A DNA stretch of 53,574 nt from Candidatus Zipacnadia bacterium (GCA_029821635.1 JALGSW010000006.1:1-53574); one strand, 5' to 3'; numbered from the stretch's first letter, positions 21,147 through 31,227 are shown. Program-made: numbers and translations. The notes: generated from the sequence alone by a model not told the origin.

Positions 21147-22478
21147 CTAGGCCGCGCGCCTTCGGCCACGTAGACAGCAGAGGACGGGGGCGCTGAAGAG
21201 CAGCAGCAGCGCAACTGCGGCCTCGGGCGAGTCGTCACCCGTGCAGTTGCCCGTGCTCACCATGACACCGAGGTCCCCCGACGCACCAGCGTCAAACCAG
21301 TCCGAGAAGCTTGTATCGGTCAGGCCGAAGAACTGCGGCTCCCATCCAGTCAGGAACTCGTAGTCACCATAGGCGTCGATGACGGTTGACGTACCCGTAT
21401 CGTCGAACCACGGGTCGCCGTAGATCCCGATCATGTTGTAGCCCCAGGTGGCGGTCCAGGCGTCGTTTGCCATAACATAGAATTCGTCACCGCGGAAGTA
21501 CTCATCCGCCCCGGAGTGGACACTCAGCGCGCCCCCGCCGAAGACGAAGGTGTCATCCCACCTGTCGATCAGTTCCATCTCAGTGATATCAAAGCTCGCA
21601 CCCATAACGGGGTCGCCGATCAGGTTGTCGCCGTAGTCCCATCCGGATGCGTCCAGGTTGACGCGATCAACCACGCCGGAGCTGAACTCGAGCTCATTAG
21701 TGACCCCATTGAAGCCGAAGGTGAGACCCGCCAACACACCAAGGGCCGGGCCAGCGAGTATGTTCGGGCACATCCATACGTTGCGCCACCCCCACGAGAC
21801 GCCGTTGTAGATTGTCGCGGCCTGCGCTGCTGTCTCGTCCACAAGGTAGAGTTCAGCGTCCCACCAGTGGTACCTGCGCCGGTCCGGGCGCGAGGGCCAG
21901 TCGTGGAAGTAGAAGGTCCCGGCAGCCGCATTCCACCCCGCGTCCCCAACCTGATCGTAGTACGGGAGGGCCCCGCCCACGTCGATCACGTCCTCGAGAT
22001 TCCCGTGCCCGGGATTGTCCGTGATGTTGTGGTTGTCACGGACGCGCTGGATCCAGTGGCAACTCCCGCCCAGCGCCGGGTTGGGCTGGGGGTCGCCTGC
22101 GCCGAGGGTGTAGCGCAGGTAGATCTCCGCGCCCACGGCCGGCCCTCCAAGATGATTGGTATCCTTCGCATCGTAGATGTCCACGTCGAAGAAACCGTTG
22201 AGGTCGGCCCCTGCGGGTACGAAATTCCACGCTGGATAGGACGCTGCGAGCCTCGCATTGAATGCGGCCGTACCGCCGCGAGCGATCGAGGTCACGCCCG
22301 CCGGGTCCAGCCATACGACGCCTACGCCGGGGCCGTCAGTGTACCACTCAGCAAAGTCATACTGCGTGTGGGCTCCAGGCTGCGGCGGCCGTATGCCGAA
22401 GGCCATAACTACAGCGGGCACCGCAGCCAGCAACACGGTCGCGATGGCGACAGTCCATAGAGACTTCCTCGCGGCCAT
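21147..22478 (-). CDS. Secreted protein with atypical C-terminal sorting-like tail
   Basis: Signal peptide MAARKSLWTVAIATVLLAAVPAVVMA; C-terminus CTGDDSPEAAVALLLLFSAPVLCCLRGRRRAA; RBS AAGGTGG before 22478. Confidence 0.7.
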   Translation of the reverse strand: MAARKSLWTVAIATVLLAAVPAVVMAFGIRPPQPGAHTQYDFAEWYTDGPGVGVVWLDPAGVTSIARGGTAAFNARLAASYPAWNFVPAGADLNGFFDVDIYDAKDTNHLGGPAVGAEIYLRYTLGAGDPQPNPALGGSCHWIQRVRDNHNITDNPGHGNLEDVIDVGGALPYYDQVGDAGWNAAAGTFYFHDWPSRPDRRRYHWWDAELYLVDETAAQAATIYNGVSWGWRNVWMCPNILAGPALGVLAGLTFGFNGVTNELEFSSGVVDRVNLDASGWDYGDNLIGDPVMGASFDITEMELIDRWDDTFVFGGGALSVHSGADEYFRGDEFYVMANDAWTATWGYNMIGIYGDPWFDDTGTSTVIDAYGDYEFLTGWEPQFFGLTDTSFSDWFDAGASGDLGVMVSTGNCTGDDSPEAAVALLLLFSAPVLCCLRGRRRAA

Positions 22479-22585
22479 TCTCTTCAGCCACCTTTCTCCG
22501 ATCACGGAGTTCAACAGTGGCGTTCACGGCCGACACTCATGAAGGCATCCCTCCCCCGCACAATGCTATGGCACTGACGACGAAT

Positions 22586-22612
22586 GGTCGGGTAGCGACC
22601 TCGCTACCGACC
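22586..22612. other. Leader hairpin GGTCGGGTAGCGACCTCGCTACCGACC
   Basis: 12-bp inverted repeat with one bulge between predicted promoter at 22772-22800 and gene start 22478. Confidence 0.5.
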
Positions 22613-22771
22613 ACCACACTGGGCACGAATCAATAACGAGCGTCTGGTGCGCGCTGACCAGCACAAGGACGATGAGGACGCAACGGGGAGAGTACAGGAG
22701 TGTAAGCGTGGCAGAAAGGACACCGTGCGCCCATCACGTGTCCAAGCCAGGATAAGGTGATTGGTGCGGCT

Positions 22772-22800
22772 ATTCTATCTCTTAATTCCCTGCACGTCAA
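22772..22800 (-). promoter_or_regulatory. Sigma-70-like promoter TTGACG-17-TAGAAT
   Basis: On minus strand, in AT-rich intergenic region, directed at gene 21147-22478. Confidence 0.6.
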
Positions 22801-22826
22801 TAGAAAACACATTTTCTCCTTAACTA

Positions 22827-23903
22827 TCAACAAAGCCACTGCCCCATGAAGCGCAGCCCCGTCTCCACGCGGATCTCGTGTCCGCCCTCGTGCAGGTCGA
22901 GCTCGCAGCGCTCCCCGATCCCGAGGCGCTCGTAGTGATCGCGCGTGCGCGCGAACTCCTCCTGCACCCACGGCCACCACGCGATCCCGTCGCCCTTGCC
23001 CGTCTGCGCCATCACCGCGCGCGGGCAGATCAGCGAGATCAGGTCCGCATCGGTGAACTCGCGCAGCCAGCCCGGGATGAAGATGTGCTCCTCCTGCGTC
23101 GAGAGGAAGCACGAGTGGCGCGGGTCGTCGATGATCATTTTGCGCAGGCGATGGTTGAACCACGCGCAGATGATCCCCGCCTTAATCCGCTGCTCCAGCG
23201 GCAGCGTGAAGCTCGTGTAGGCGCCGCCGAGGCTGATGCCCCACATCCCCAGCCGCTCGGTGTCGAACTCGCTCCGCGTCTCGGCGTAGTCGATCAGTCG
23301 GCTGATCTTCGCGATCTCCAGCCCCCAGAGCGTCTTTCCGAGCATCGTGCACATGCGCGTGTAGCGTGCGCGCGGCGCGCCCTCCGTGATGTTCATCGGC
23401 GCGATCACCGCAAAGCCCGCCTCCAGCGCGCGCTGAGCGTATGAGTGATAGAGCTCGCCGCCATCGTCGAGGCCGAAGGTCTTCTCCGGCGATGAGCCGA
23501 TGCCGTGCTGGCAGATAATCGTCGGGTAGGGCGGCTCGCCTGTCTTGGGAACCGCGAAGACGCCCCGGCCGCGCAGGTTGCCGTAGAGCCGGATCGTGAC
23601 CCAATCGGCGCTGAAGTGCTCGTTCTCCGCGAAGGGCTCGACCAGCGGCTCCATCTCCGCCGCCGGCGCGCCGAAGTCGCCCACCGCCTCCAGCCACCGC
23701 GCGCGGTTCGGCTCGACGGACGCGAGGTAGGCTTCCTCCGAGGTGTAGTCGCGCGCCCAGCAGTCGGCCTGGCGCTCGTCGTACTTGAGCGTGAGCGCCC
23801 GCAGGAAGTCCTCGGTCTCGTGGCGCAGCAGATTCTGCCGGTCCCGTATGCCGCGCTGAATGAGTCCGGACGGCGCGTCGAACGCGTTGTCGAAGAACGT
23901 CAT
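22827..23903 (-). CDS. Alpha/beta hydrolase (acetyl-xylan-esterase/dienelactone-hydrolase-like)
   Basis: TIICQHGIGSSPE, LGMWGISLGGAYTSF (GXSXG) motifs; start MTFFDNAFDAP at 23903. Confidence 0.75.
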   Translation of the reverse strand: MTFFDNAFDAPSGLIQRGIRDRQNLLRHETEDFLRALTLKYDERQADCWARDYTSEEAYLASVEPNRARWLEAVGDFGAPAAEMEPLVEPFAENEHFSADWVTIRLYGNLRGRGVFAVPKTGEPPYPTIICQHGIGSSPEKTFGLDDGGELYHSYAQRALEAGFAVIAPMNITEGAPRARYTRMCTMLGKTLWGLEIAKISRLIDYAETRSEFDTERLGMWGISLGGAYTSFTLPLEQRIKAGIICAWFNHRLRKMIIDDPRHSCFLSTQEEHIFIPGWLREFTDADLISLICPRAVMAQTGKGDGIAWWPWVQEEFARTRDHYERLGIGERCELDLHEGGHEIRVETGLRFMGQWLC

Positions 23904-24170
23904 GCGCGATCTCTCCCTCATGCGACGGATAGCGCGCAGTGCGCGCCGCGACGCGGGCGGGTTCGCCGGACGAGTGAGCGGGACCTTCGGGCGGAGCGAC
24001 GTCGTTGCCGCTGCCCCCGCCGGAACGGAGGGGGTGCCCGAGCGTCGTTTGCGAGGGCGGGGGAGGCGCCGTTTGGTCGAACGGCGCCTCACCCGGCAGC
24101 ACCTTCGCTCGGAGGTGCGCGGCGTACCGCGGGCGAAGAGAATCGGCAGCATTGCACGGAGGTGGCACGT

Positions 24171-26801
24171 ATGCGCAGAGTCATTGGCCTCGCCATCGTA
24201 GTACTCGCCGCAGCGAGCGTCGCGCACGCGCAGGATCGCCCGACGCTGCTCATCAGCGACTGCGAGGACGCGGCGCTGTGGACCGGCGGCGAGGCGTCCA
24301 CCGAGCACGTCACCGAGGGCGGGAACTCGATCCGCTGGCGCCTCGCCGACGAGCGCCACGAGCTACGGATCGGCGAGATCCCGCACGACTGGAGCGAGTA
24401 CAACGCGCTCTCGTTCGACCTCTACTCGGAGAAGGCGACCGACTCCCCGTTCTGGCTGCTGCTGCCCTCGGAGAACGCGGAGCAGGAGGGTCCGGACTAC
24501 TACAGCATCCGCCTGCGACTGGACTTCGAGGGCGGGCGGCACTACCTGCTCCCCTTCGACGAGATCGGCAAGGCGCGCAGCCCGCTGGGCTGGCACGCCA
24601 TCGAGCATTTCCGGCTGCACTCCGCATGGGCGCCCGAGACGCAGGTCGATCCTGAGGCGGTGGTTTACGTGGACAACATCAAGCTGGAACGCTTCGACGA
24701 CACCGGCCCTCGCATGACCGATCGCGAGTTCTTCGCCGCGCTTGACCTCGACCGGCCGGAGCTTGCAGCGGTCGGTGAAGCCGTTGACGCGGGCGACTTC
24801 GAGGCCGCGAAGGTCTCGTGGGCGGCGTACCTGCGCGAGCGCCGCGAGCCGCGCTGGAAGGAGATGTGGTACGAGCGCCCGGAACCTGTCCCGGCCGACC
24901 GCGCCAACACCGGCACCGCCGACCTCGCGCTCGAGCACAAGTTCCGCTGGCAGAGAGGTGAGTTCTTCCTCGGTGACGACATCGACTGGTCGCAGAACCA
25001 GATGACCGAGGGCGAGAGCGCCACGGTTGAGTGGAACGCGAACCTCAACCGTCACGGGATCTTCAGCACGCTCGCGCAGGCTTACTGGCGCACCGGCGAG
25101 GACAAGTACGCGGGCAAGCTCGTGGAGCTGTGGACCGACTGGATCGAGGACGCCCCGGTGCTGATGAACGCCTCGGGCAACTCGCCCTACCACTGGGCGT
25201 GGGAGACGCTCAATGCCGCGGTGCGCACGAGCAACTCGTGGCCGCGCTCGCTCTTCACCACACTCGATTCGCCTTCATGGACCGACGACGCGATTCTGAT
25301 GGTCACGAAGTCCTTCGCCGAGCACGCCGCGCATCTGGTGAAGCACCCAAGCCACGGCAACTGGTTGACCGCCGAGTCTACAGGGCTCTACTACACCGGC
25401 GTGCTCTTCCCCGAATTCCGTGACGCATCCGCGTGGCGCGAGACGGGTCTGCGTCGCCTCTACGAGCAGATGGAGGTCGAGGTCTACCCGGACGGGCTGG
25501 AGTATGAGCTGGCCCTCGGCTACGGGCTGTGGGTGCTGCGCAACTACTCGGACGTGCTGGACTTCGCCCTGCTCAGCAACATGCGCGACGAGCTGCCCGC
25601 CGACTGGCTCGACCGCATCGAGGCCATGTACGACTACGTGCTCTACGCCTCGATGCCGAACGGCTACGTGCCGGGCCTCAACGACTCGGGCAACGCCGAG
25701 CGCGGCAACTACATGGCGCGCGCGGCGAAGTACTTCCCGGACCGCACGGACTTCGCGTGGGCCGCGAGCGGCGGCGCGCGGGGCGAGGCGCCCAGCGACA
25801 GCGCGCGGGCCTTCGACTACTCCGGCCACTACGTCATGCGCACCGGCTGGCAGCCCGACGACCTCTTCCTGCTGATGGACGCAGGGCCCTTCGGCTCCGG
25901 CCACCAGCACGAGGACAAGCTGACCCTCGTGCTCTACGCACTGGGGCGGATGCACCTGGTGGATGCAGGCAACCACATGTATGACAAGAGCCGCTGGCGT
26001 CGCTACGTGCTCTCGACCCGCGGACACAACACCGTGCGCGTGGACGGCCTCGACCAGCACCGGCGCGGCATGCGCGAGACATACATCCTCGACTTCCCCT
26101 TCGAGCCGCTCGGTAACCCGTGGGCGAGTGGCGAGCACTTCGACTTCGTGCAGGGCGCCTACGAGCGGGGCTACGGCGACGAGAACCAGGTGCGTGTGCG
26201 CCACGAGCGCAGCGTGCTCTTCGTCAAGCCGCAGTATTGGCTCGTCGTGGACCGCATGACGCCCGAGGACGCCGCCGAGCACCGGTACGAGGCCCTCTTC
26301 CACCTGGACGCGGACGAGGCGACGGTCGGCGAGGACCTCTCGGTCAGCTCCGTGACCGGCGAGGGGCAGAGTCGGCTGCAGATCACTCCGCTGCCCACCG
26401 ACGGCCTCGGTGTGGCGGTCGTCAAGGGCGTCGAGGAGGAGCCGGTGCAGGGCTGGTCATACGCGATGATCGGGCGCAAAGGCGCGATCCCAACGGCCGT
26501 CTATTCGCTGGCGGGCGCGGGCGAGCAGACGATGGCCTACGTGCTGATGCCGCTGGCGGCCGATGCGCAGTCGCCGATCGAGCGCGTCGAGCAGATCGAC
26601 GCGGGCGAGGGCGTCGTCGCCGGGCAGATCGTGCTGCGCGACGGCTCGCAGCACCTCTTCGCGCTCCAGAGCGCGCCCGGCGAAATGCGCTTCGGCGGGT
26701 TCGCGAGCGACGCGCAGGTCGCGTTCGTCGAGCTGACCGCCGGTGGCGAGGTCGGGCGGAGCTTCGTCTTCGGCGGCGAGGAGCTACGGCCCACGCCCTG
26801 A
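24171..26801 (+). CDS. Heparinase II/III-family-like polysaccharide lyase, secreted
   Basis: Signal peptide MRRVIGLAIVVLAAASVAHA; FGSGHQHEDKLTLVLYALG and HNTVRVDGLDQ heparinase II/III-type motifs. Confidence 0.8.
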   Translation: MRRVIGLAIVVLAAASVAHAQDRPTLLISDCEDAALWTGGEASTEHVTEGGNSIRWRLADERHELRIGEIPHDWSEYNALSFDLYSEKATDSPFWLLLPSENAEQEGPDYYSIRLRLDFEGGRHYLLPFDEIGKARSPLGWHAIEHFRLHSAWAPETQVDPEAVVYVDNIKLERFDDTGPRMTDREFFAALDLDRPELAAVGEAVDAGDFEAAKVSWAAYLRERREPRWKEMWYERPEPVPADRANTGTADLALEHKFRWQRGEFFLGDDIDWSQNQMTEGESATVEWNANLNRHGIFSTLAQAYWRTGEDKYAGKLVELWTDWIEDAPVLMNASGNSPYHWAWETLNAAVRTSNSWPRSLFTTLDSPSWTDDAILMVTKSFAEHAAHLVKHPSHGNWLTAESTGLYYTGVLFPEFRDASAWRETGLRRLYEQMEVEVYPDGLEYELALGYGLWVLRNYSDVLDFALLSNMRDELPADWLDRIEAMYDYVLYASMPNGYVPGLNDSGNAERGNYMARAAKYFPDRTDFAWAASGGARGEAPSDSARAFDYSGHYVMRTGWQPDDLFLLMDAGPFGSGHQHEDKLTLVLYALGRMHLVDAGNHMYDKSRWRRYVLSTRGHNTVRVDGLDQHRRGMRETYILDFPFEPLGNPWASGEHFDFVQGAYERGYGDENQVRVRHERSVLFVKPQYWLVVDRMTPEDAAEHRYEALFHLDADEATVGEDLSVSSVTGEGQSRLQITPLPTDGLGVAVVKGVEEEPVQGWSYAMIGRKGAIPTAVYSLAGAGEQTMAYVLMPLAADAQSPIERVEQIDAGEGVVAGQIVLRDGSQHLFALQSAPGEMRFGGFASDAQVAFVELTAGGEVGRSFVFGGEELRPTP

Positions 26802-26882
26802 CGCGTCAAGGACCGCGCGGGGTTGGCGTCGAAAGTGGGTTGCCGGGAAGCGCTGCGCAATGGCCAGAGGAGGTGACCGCCC

Positions 26883-28130
26883 GTGGGCTACGCCGAAATC
26901 GCCGAACTCTTCAAGCTCTTCGCGATCTCGCTGCTGCTGGGAGCGTTCATCGGGCTCGAGCGCGAGCGCCAGCCCAACCGTCCGCTGGGCATCCGCAGCT
27001 TCGCGTTCGTCGCCGGTGTCGGCACCGCGTCCGCGTACCTCGCGGAGAGGACCGGCCACGTCTGGGTGCTGCCCGCGGCGTTCCTGGTCATCGGCGCGCT
27101 GATCGTGCTCGGGCACCTCGGCTACGTGGAGCAGGGCAGGCGCGGCCTCACGACCGAACTGGCGGCGGTGATGACGTTCGCCATTGGCGCGATCGTGCAG
27201 ACGGGGCCGCTGGAGCTGGCGGTCGCACTGGGCGTGGCGACCGCCGCGATCCTGCACTTCAAGCCGCAACTTCACGCCCTCGCGGACCGCGCCGGCGAGA
27301 AAGACATCTTCGCGATGCTGCAGGTCGGCCTCGTGGCGTTCGTCGTGCTCCCGGTGCTGCCGGATCGGACCTACGGGCCGCTGGACGTGCTCAACCCCTA
27401 CAACATCTGGCTCATGGTCGTGCTGGTCTCAGGCATCAACTTCGCGGGCTACATCGCCCTCAAGGGTGTCGGGAGCCGCTACGGCGGCGCGCTCTCCGGG
27501 CTGCTCGGCGGGCTGGTCTCCAGCACCGCGACGACCTTCAGCTTCTCCCGCCGAGCGCACGCTTCGCACGGCTTCGCGTACTCCGCCGCGCTGGCGATCA
27601 TCCTCGCGACGGCCGTCACGATCCCGCGCATGGCCGTCGAGATCGGCGTGACGAACGCGAGCTTCCTCAGCCAGGTCTGGCTGCCGCTGCTGATCGTCTT
27701 CGTGGCGTCGCTGATCCCATTCGGCGTGCTGTGGTTCGGCCGCGGGGGGCGCTCGGAGGGCAATGCGCCGGAGGTGAAGAACCCGGTGCAGATCGGCTCG
27801 GCGCTGGCCTTCGGGCTCGTCTACGGAGTCGTGACTCTCGCGCTCACGGCAGCGCAGTCTCACTATGGCTCAGCGGGTGCGTACGCCGTGAGCGCGCTGT
27901 CCGGGCTGATGAACGTGGATGCGATCACGCTCAGCACCGCCCGCCTGGTGGGCAGCGGGAAAATGGGTGCGGCGCAGGCCACGGATGTGGTGCTGATCGC
28001 GTATCTGTCGAACCTGCTGATGAAGGGCGCGCTGGCGGGGTTCATCGGCACGCGCCAACTGGCGAAGATCATCGGTGTGTCGTTCGGCTTCGCGCTGATC
28101 GTGGGCGTGCTGGTAATCGTGCTGATGTGA
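26883..28130 (+). CDS. MgtC/SapB family membrane protein with DUF4010-like C-terminal half
   Basis: LLLGAFIGLERERQPNRPLGIRSFAFVAGVGT MgtC signature, multi-TM C-terminal region; GTG start. Confidence 0.8.
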   Translation: MGYAEIAELFKLFAISLLLGAFIGLERERQPNRPLGIRSFAFVAGVGTASAYLAERTGHVWVLPAAFLVIGALIVLGHLGYVEQGRRGLTTELAAVMTFAIGAIVQTGPLELAVALGVATAAILHFKPQLHALADRAGEKDIFAMLQVGLVAFVVLPVLPDRTYGPLDVLNPYNIWLMVVLVSGINFAGYIALKGVGSRYGGALSGLLGGLVSSTATTFSFSRRAHASHGFAYSAALAIILATAVTIPRMAVEIGVTNASFLSQVWLPLLIVFVASLIPFGVLWFGRGGRSEGNAPEVKNPVQIGSALAFGLVYGVVTLALTAAQSHYGSAGAYAVSALSGLMNVDAITLSTARLVGSGKMGAAQATDVVLIAYLSNLLMKGALAGFIGTRQLAKIIGVSFGFALIVGVLVIVLM

Positions 28131-28157
28131 GCGGGAACGCGCGGTTGCCTAGTCTTT

Positions 28158-28184
28158 GGGAGGGGACGGCCTACGTCCCCTCCC
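28158..28184. repeat. REP-like/terminator-like hairpin GGGAGGGGACG-GCCTA-CGTCCCCTCCC
   Basis: Perfect 11-bp stem between convergent MgtC-like and hamB genes; TTTGGGAGGGG head resembles RAYT-linked REP head. Confidence 0.55.
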
Positions 28185-28192
28185 GTGAGCAT

Positions 28193-30328
28193 CTATATGG
28201 CGCTCTGAGCATCTTCGAGCATGGCCACCTCGAAGGGATGAAGATTGAAGTCCGCGACGTCGAGGTTTCGTAGCTTGTCCAGCGTTTGATCCATGTCGCC
28301 GTCGCTGGCCAGTAGCGAGACGATCTGGCGAGCCAGTTCGAGATCGATCCCATATTCGTCTAGCGCTACGATCTCCGGGGGCAAGAAGAGGTTATTGACC
28401 CTTGTGGCGAATGCCTCGTAGTCACCTGGCGCTTCTCCGTGTCGTCCAAGCACGTCCTTCTGGATACGGTCCAGCGCCATTAGCAGTCGGGGAAAATGAA
28501 AACGCGCCCATAGCCGGACGAAGTCAAGCACTTGGGTGGTCGCACGATCTGCTGAGCCGTTGCAGTATGCAATCTGCTGCCTGATGAGATCGGCAGTCGG
28601 CGTTCGATCGCTAAAGCAGCGAATGAGTACAGTCAATTGTTGGGCGGACAGGACGCTCCCTCGTGCAAGGCGTCCGCCGTCGAAGTAGTTCCATATTAGC
28701 TCGGTGGCACCCGATAGCTGCCTCCAGTTCGGGTTGTCTCGCCACTGCAGGAGCTCCAGCCAATCCCCCAGGTTCCTGTGCAGCTCTCGTGCGAGATCTA
28801 GCTGCGCCTCGATGTCAACGCCAATGTTCGACTTGATCGTGGAGTAGTCGATAACCGATTCATCGATGACACTGTTGATGCGCTCCTTGGACCTCTCTGT
28901 GAGATCGTCATCATCGATCTGGATCAACAGTGTCTCGGGCGTGTCGTCGTCTTGAGTGAAGACCGGCACATCCACAAACATCAGGTCCTCGTCGTCATCT
29001 GGGCGCGGATCGAAGAGGTACACATGGCCAATGAAGTGGCGGCCCATGCGGCCAGCCCGACCGCTGATGTTGTTGAAAGTGAATAGATCTATCTTCTGCC
29101 CTCCGATGGTGTTATCCAGAATGACGATGTTCCTAGCGCTGGTGTTGACTCCCTCGATCAGTGTTGACGTACAGACCAAGAAGGGAAGTTGACCAGCGTT
29201 GAATTCACGCACCATGAATTGAGCCAAGGCTCTTGGGATGCGCCCATGATGTAGACCGATGCCCTGACGCAGTGCGCTTGTGAGGTGCCAGTCTGGATGG
29301 TATTTCTCGGCGACCCAGTCGGCGGCCGCCTCGCAAGTCTGGCTGACTTCTCCTCCCAAGCCAGCTTCGACGAGATGTCGCACCGCGTCTGAAGCCTTAG
29401 CGGGGGAACGGCAGAAGACGATAGTCGGGTCAGACAATCCTCCACAGAGTTCCACCAGACTCGAAGGCCAGTCGCCTCGAGGGTCCACCCGATGGAATTC
29501 AGACACCACAGTCCGGTAGGACTCGAAGATTGCTCGGAACTCAAGCCTCTCGCCGAACTCGGGGGAGAAGCCAGCTACATTGGGGCCCAACATGTAGAAC
29601 TGCTTCGCAGTCTTCGTGAATCGATAGACCGCTTGGTTAAGCAACTCACACCGCGTGTCGTCCTCACGATCAGGACTCAGCTTGTAGAACTCATCAACCA
29701 CGAGCAGATCAACAGCAGGAGGATCTTCAAGCTCCAAGGCGCGCTCTTGTGTGAGTACGTAGATAGTCCTTTCGGCGGGCTCTTGGCCGGGCTGCGTGAC
29801 AACCTTGTACCTATGTCGAAACCTTCGGGTTAACCGGCGTCGGGTCTCATCTATCAGAGCAATCGTCGGAACGATGACCAGTACATTCTCGAAGTCGGCA
29901 CCCGCGATGACGGCGTCAATGATGAGGCTCTTCCCAAAACTGGTTGGGGCACTGAGGACTACATTCTCGCCTCTGCACAGCGCCCAGTAGACATTCGCCT
30001 GAGCTCGATGGAACACGATATCCTCGTCGAGGTCTGTCGGACGGTGCGTCTCGTAGGCTATCTGGTCCCTGAGCGAAAGCTCCGTCGGATCCAGATATGG
30101 GAATAGCCCAAACCGACGCGCCAAGCCATCCAGCACTTCTTGGTACTCGCCGAACTGCTCCTTGTGTTCGAGGGCGCGCAAGACCATCTCCTGCGCATCG
30201 TTCTCGTCCTCGGTTGCTGCGACGAATCCGCAGACGTCCTGGAGCAGACCGAAAGCATCGGCTGCAATCCCATCCGAATCCTCAAGGGCCGCTCTCAGTA
30301 CGGCGGCATCTACGTTATGATCTGGCAT
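28193..30328 (-). CDS. hamB: Hachiman antiphage system helicase HamB
   Basis: SF2 motifs APTSFGKSL (Walker A), VVDEFYKL (DExx), CTSTLIEGVNTSARNIVI, NNISGRAGRMGR (motif VI); overlaps and follows hamA. Confidence 0.85.
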   Translation of the reverse strand: MPDHNVDAAVLRAALEDSDGIAADAFGLLQDVCGFVAATEDENDAQEMVLRALEHKEQFGEYQEVLDGLARRFGLFPYLDPTELSLRDQIAYETHRPTDLDEDIVFHRAQANVYWALCRGENVVLSAPTSFGKSLIIDAVIAGADFENVLVIVPTIALIDETRRRLTRRFRHRYKVVTQPGQEPAERTIYVLTQERALELEDPPAVDLLVVDEFYKLSPDREDDTRCELLNQAVYRFTKTAKQFYMLGPNVAGFSPEFGERLEFRAIFESYRTVVSEFHRVDPRGDWPSSLVELCGGLSDPTIVFCRSPAKASDAVRHLVEAGLGGEVSQTCEAAADWVAEKYHPDWHLTSALRQGIGLHHGRIPRALAQFMVREFNAGQLPFLVCTSTLIEGVNTSARNIVILDNTIGGQKIDLFTFNNISGRAGRMGRHFIGHVYLFDPRPDDDEDLMFVDVPVFTQDDDTPETLLIQIDDDDLTERSKERINSVIDESVIDYSTIKSNIGVDIEAQLDLARELHRNLGDWLELLQWRDNPNWRQLSGATELIWNYFDGGRLARGSVLSAQQLTVLIRCFSDRTPTADLIRQQIAYCNGSADRATTQVLDFVRLWARFHFPRLLMALDRIQKDVLGRHGEAPGDYEAFATRVNNLFLPPEIVALDEYGIDLELARQIVSLLASDGDMDQTLDKLRNLDVADFNLHPFEVAMLEDAQSAI

Positions 30329-31167
30329 GCCTTAAGCCTCCGATCGAACTCCGCTACAAGAGCGTCTTTGGACTTCATCGGTAGAAGGGCCAGATGCACA
30401 CGCAACTTCTTCGGCAGGTCCTTGCCCGCAAAGGTCTCGTAATGAGACCGGACCTCCTCCTCAAATCTCCGTTCGTACTCCTCACACACTGCTTCGAAGC
30501 CCCCAACAACACCGCTATCATATGTCAGCAACACGGGGATGCATATGGCGGTGAAGATCTCATCCAGAGATCGATTGCGGCGAATAAGGTTCCGGAGTGT
30601 ATCAGCGTGCGGCCAAGCGTCGTCGATCTTGTTCGTGATAGCCGTGAATTCTGAACGCAGGTAGTCGTCTTCCGTGTGCTCCTTGATTTCGGCGATCACG
30701 TCGCTGATCGCACCCGAGATGTTCTTGTAGAACTTCACTTCACCCAGCCACAGCTCAAGGTTGTCTTCATCCGCTACCACGTGAACGGCGTCGAATCCCT
30801 TGACGGTATCGTTTGCGGAGTCCTTGTAGTAGTACTTGCTGATCGCTGGAAGGGAACCGAAAACCTGTCGCACAATCACATGTAGGAGAATTTCACCGAT
30901 TTCCCCACGACTTTGCGTCTTCTGCGACTTATAGACCGAATTCGCGGCACGCCCAACCAGCTCAACTGCGTTGTGGCTACCGATGCTCTGACGTTCGCTC
31001 TCGGTCAGCGCGAACTCCGGCAACCACTGCATCAGGTGGGCGGCCAGTTGCGCGTGCCTCCATTCGCCTTGCTCGTAGCCAGCACAAACACATGTAAGGC
31101 CAGGTTCGATGCTGAGGTCGTGTAGCCGTACCTCCAAGAATGTATCTGGTTGCTCCATGTCTTCCAC
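30310..31167 (-). CDS. hamA: Hachiman antiphage system HamA (DUF1837 nuclease-like)
   Basis: RGEIGEILLHVIVRQVFG ... VKGFDAVHVV...LELWLGEVKFYKNISGAISDVIAEIKEHTEDDYLRSEF, DUF1837 signature with PD-(D/E)xK-type D...ExK; GTG 31167 or ATG 31158 start. Confidence 0.85.
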   Translation of the reverse strand: MEDMEQPDTFLEVRLHDLSIEPGLTCVCAGYEQGEWRHAQLAAHLMQWLPEFALTESERQSIGSHNAVELVGRAANSVYKSQKTQSRGEIGEILLHVIVRQVFGSLPAISKYYYKDSANDTVKGFDAVHVVADEDNLELWLGEVKFYKNISGAISDVIAEIKEHTEDDYLRSEFTAITNKIDDAWPHADTLRNLIRRNRSLDEIFTAICIPVLLTYDSGVVGGFEAVCEEYERRFEEEVRSHYETFAGKDLPKKLRVHLALLPMKSKDALVAEFDRRLKACQIIT

Positions 31168-31198
31168 CCCACTTCTGCCCTACTCATATCCTATCCGC

Positions 31199-31227
31199 AT
31201 TCTACAGGGCGAGGACCTTAATTACAA
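31199..31227 (-). promoter_or_regulatory. Sigma-70-like promoter TTGTAA-17-TAGAAT for hamAB
   Basis: On minus strand 30-60 nt upstream of hamA start. Confidence 0.6.

Noticed and set aside
28158-28184. Simple intrinsic terminator only
   Set aside because: Strong stem but no T-rich run on either strand; REP-like reading retained as alternative, though termination is still possible
26120-28273. 717-aa plus-strand ORF
   Set aside because: Overlaps heparinase-like and MgtC-like genes in another frame; Arg/Gly/Ala-rich nonsense composition
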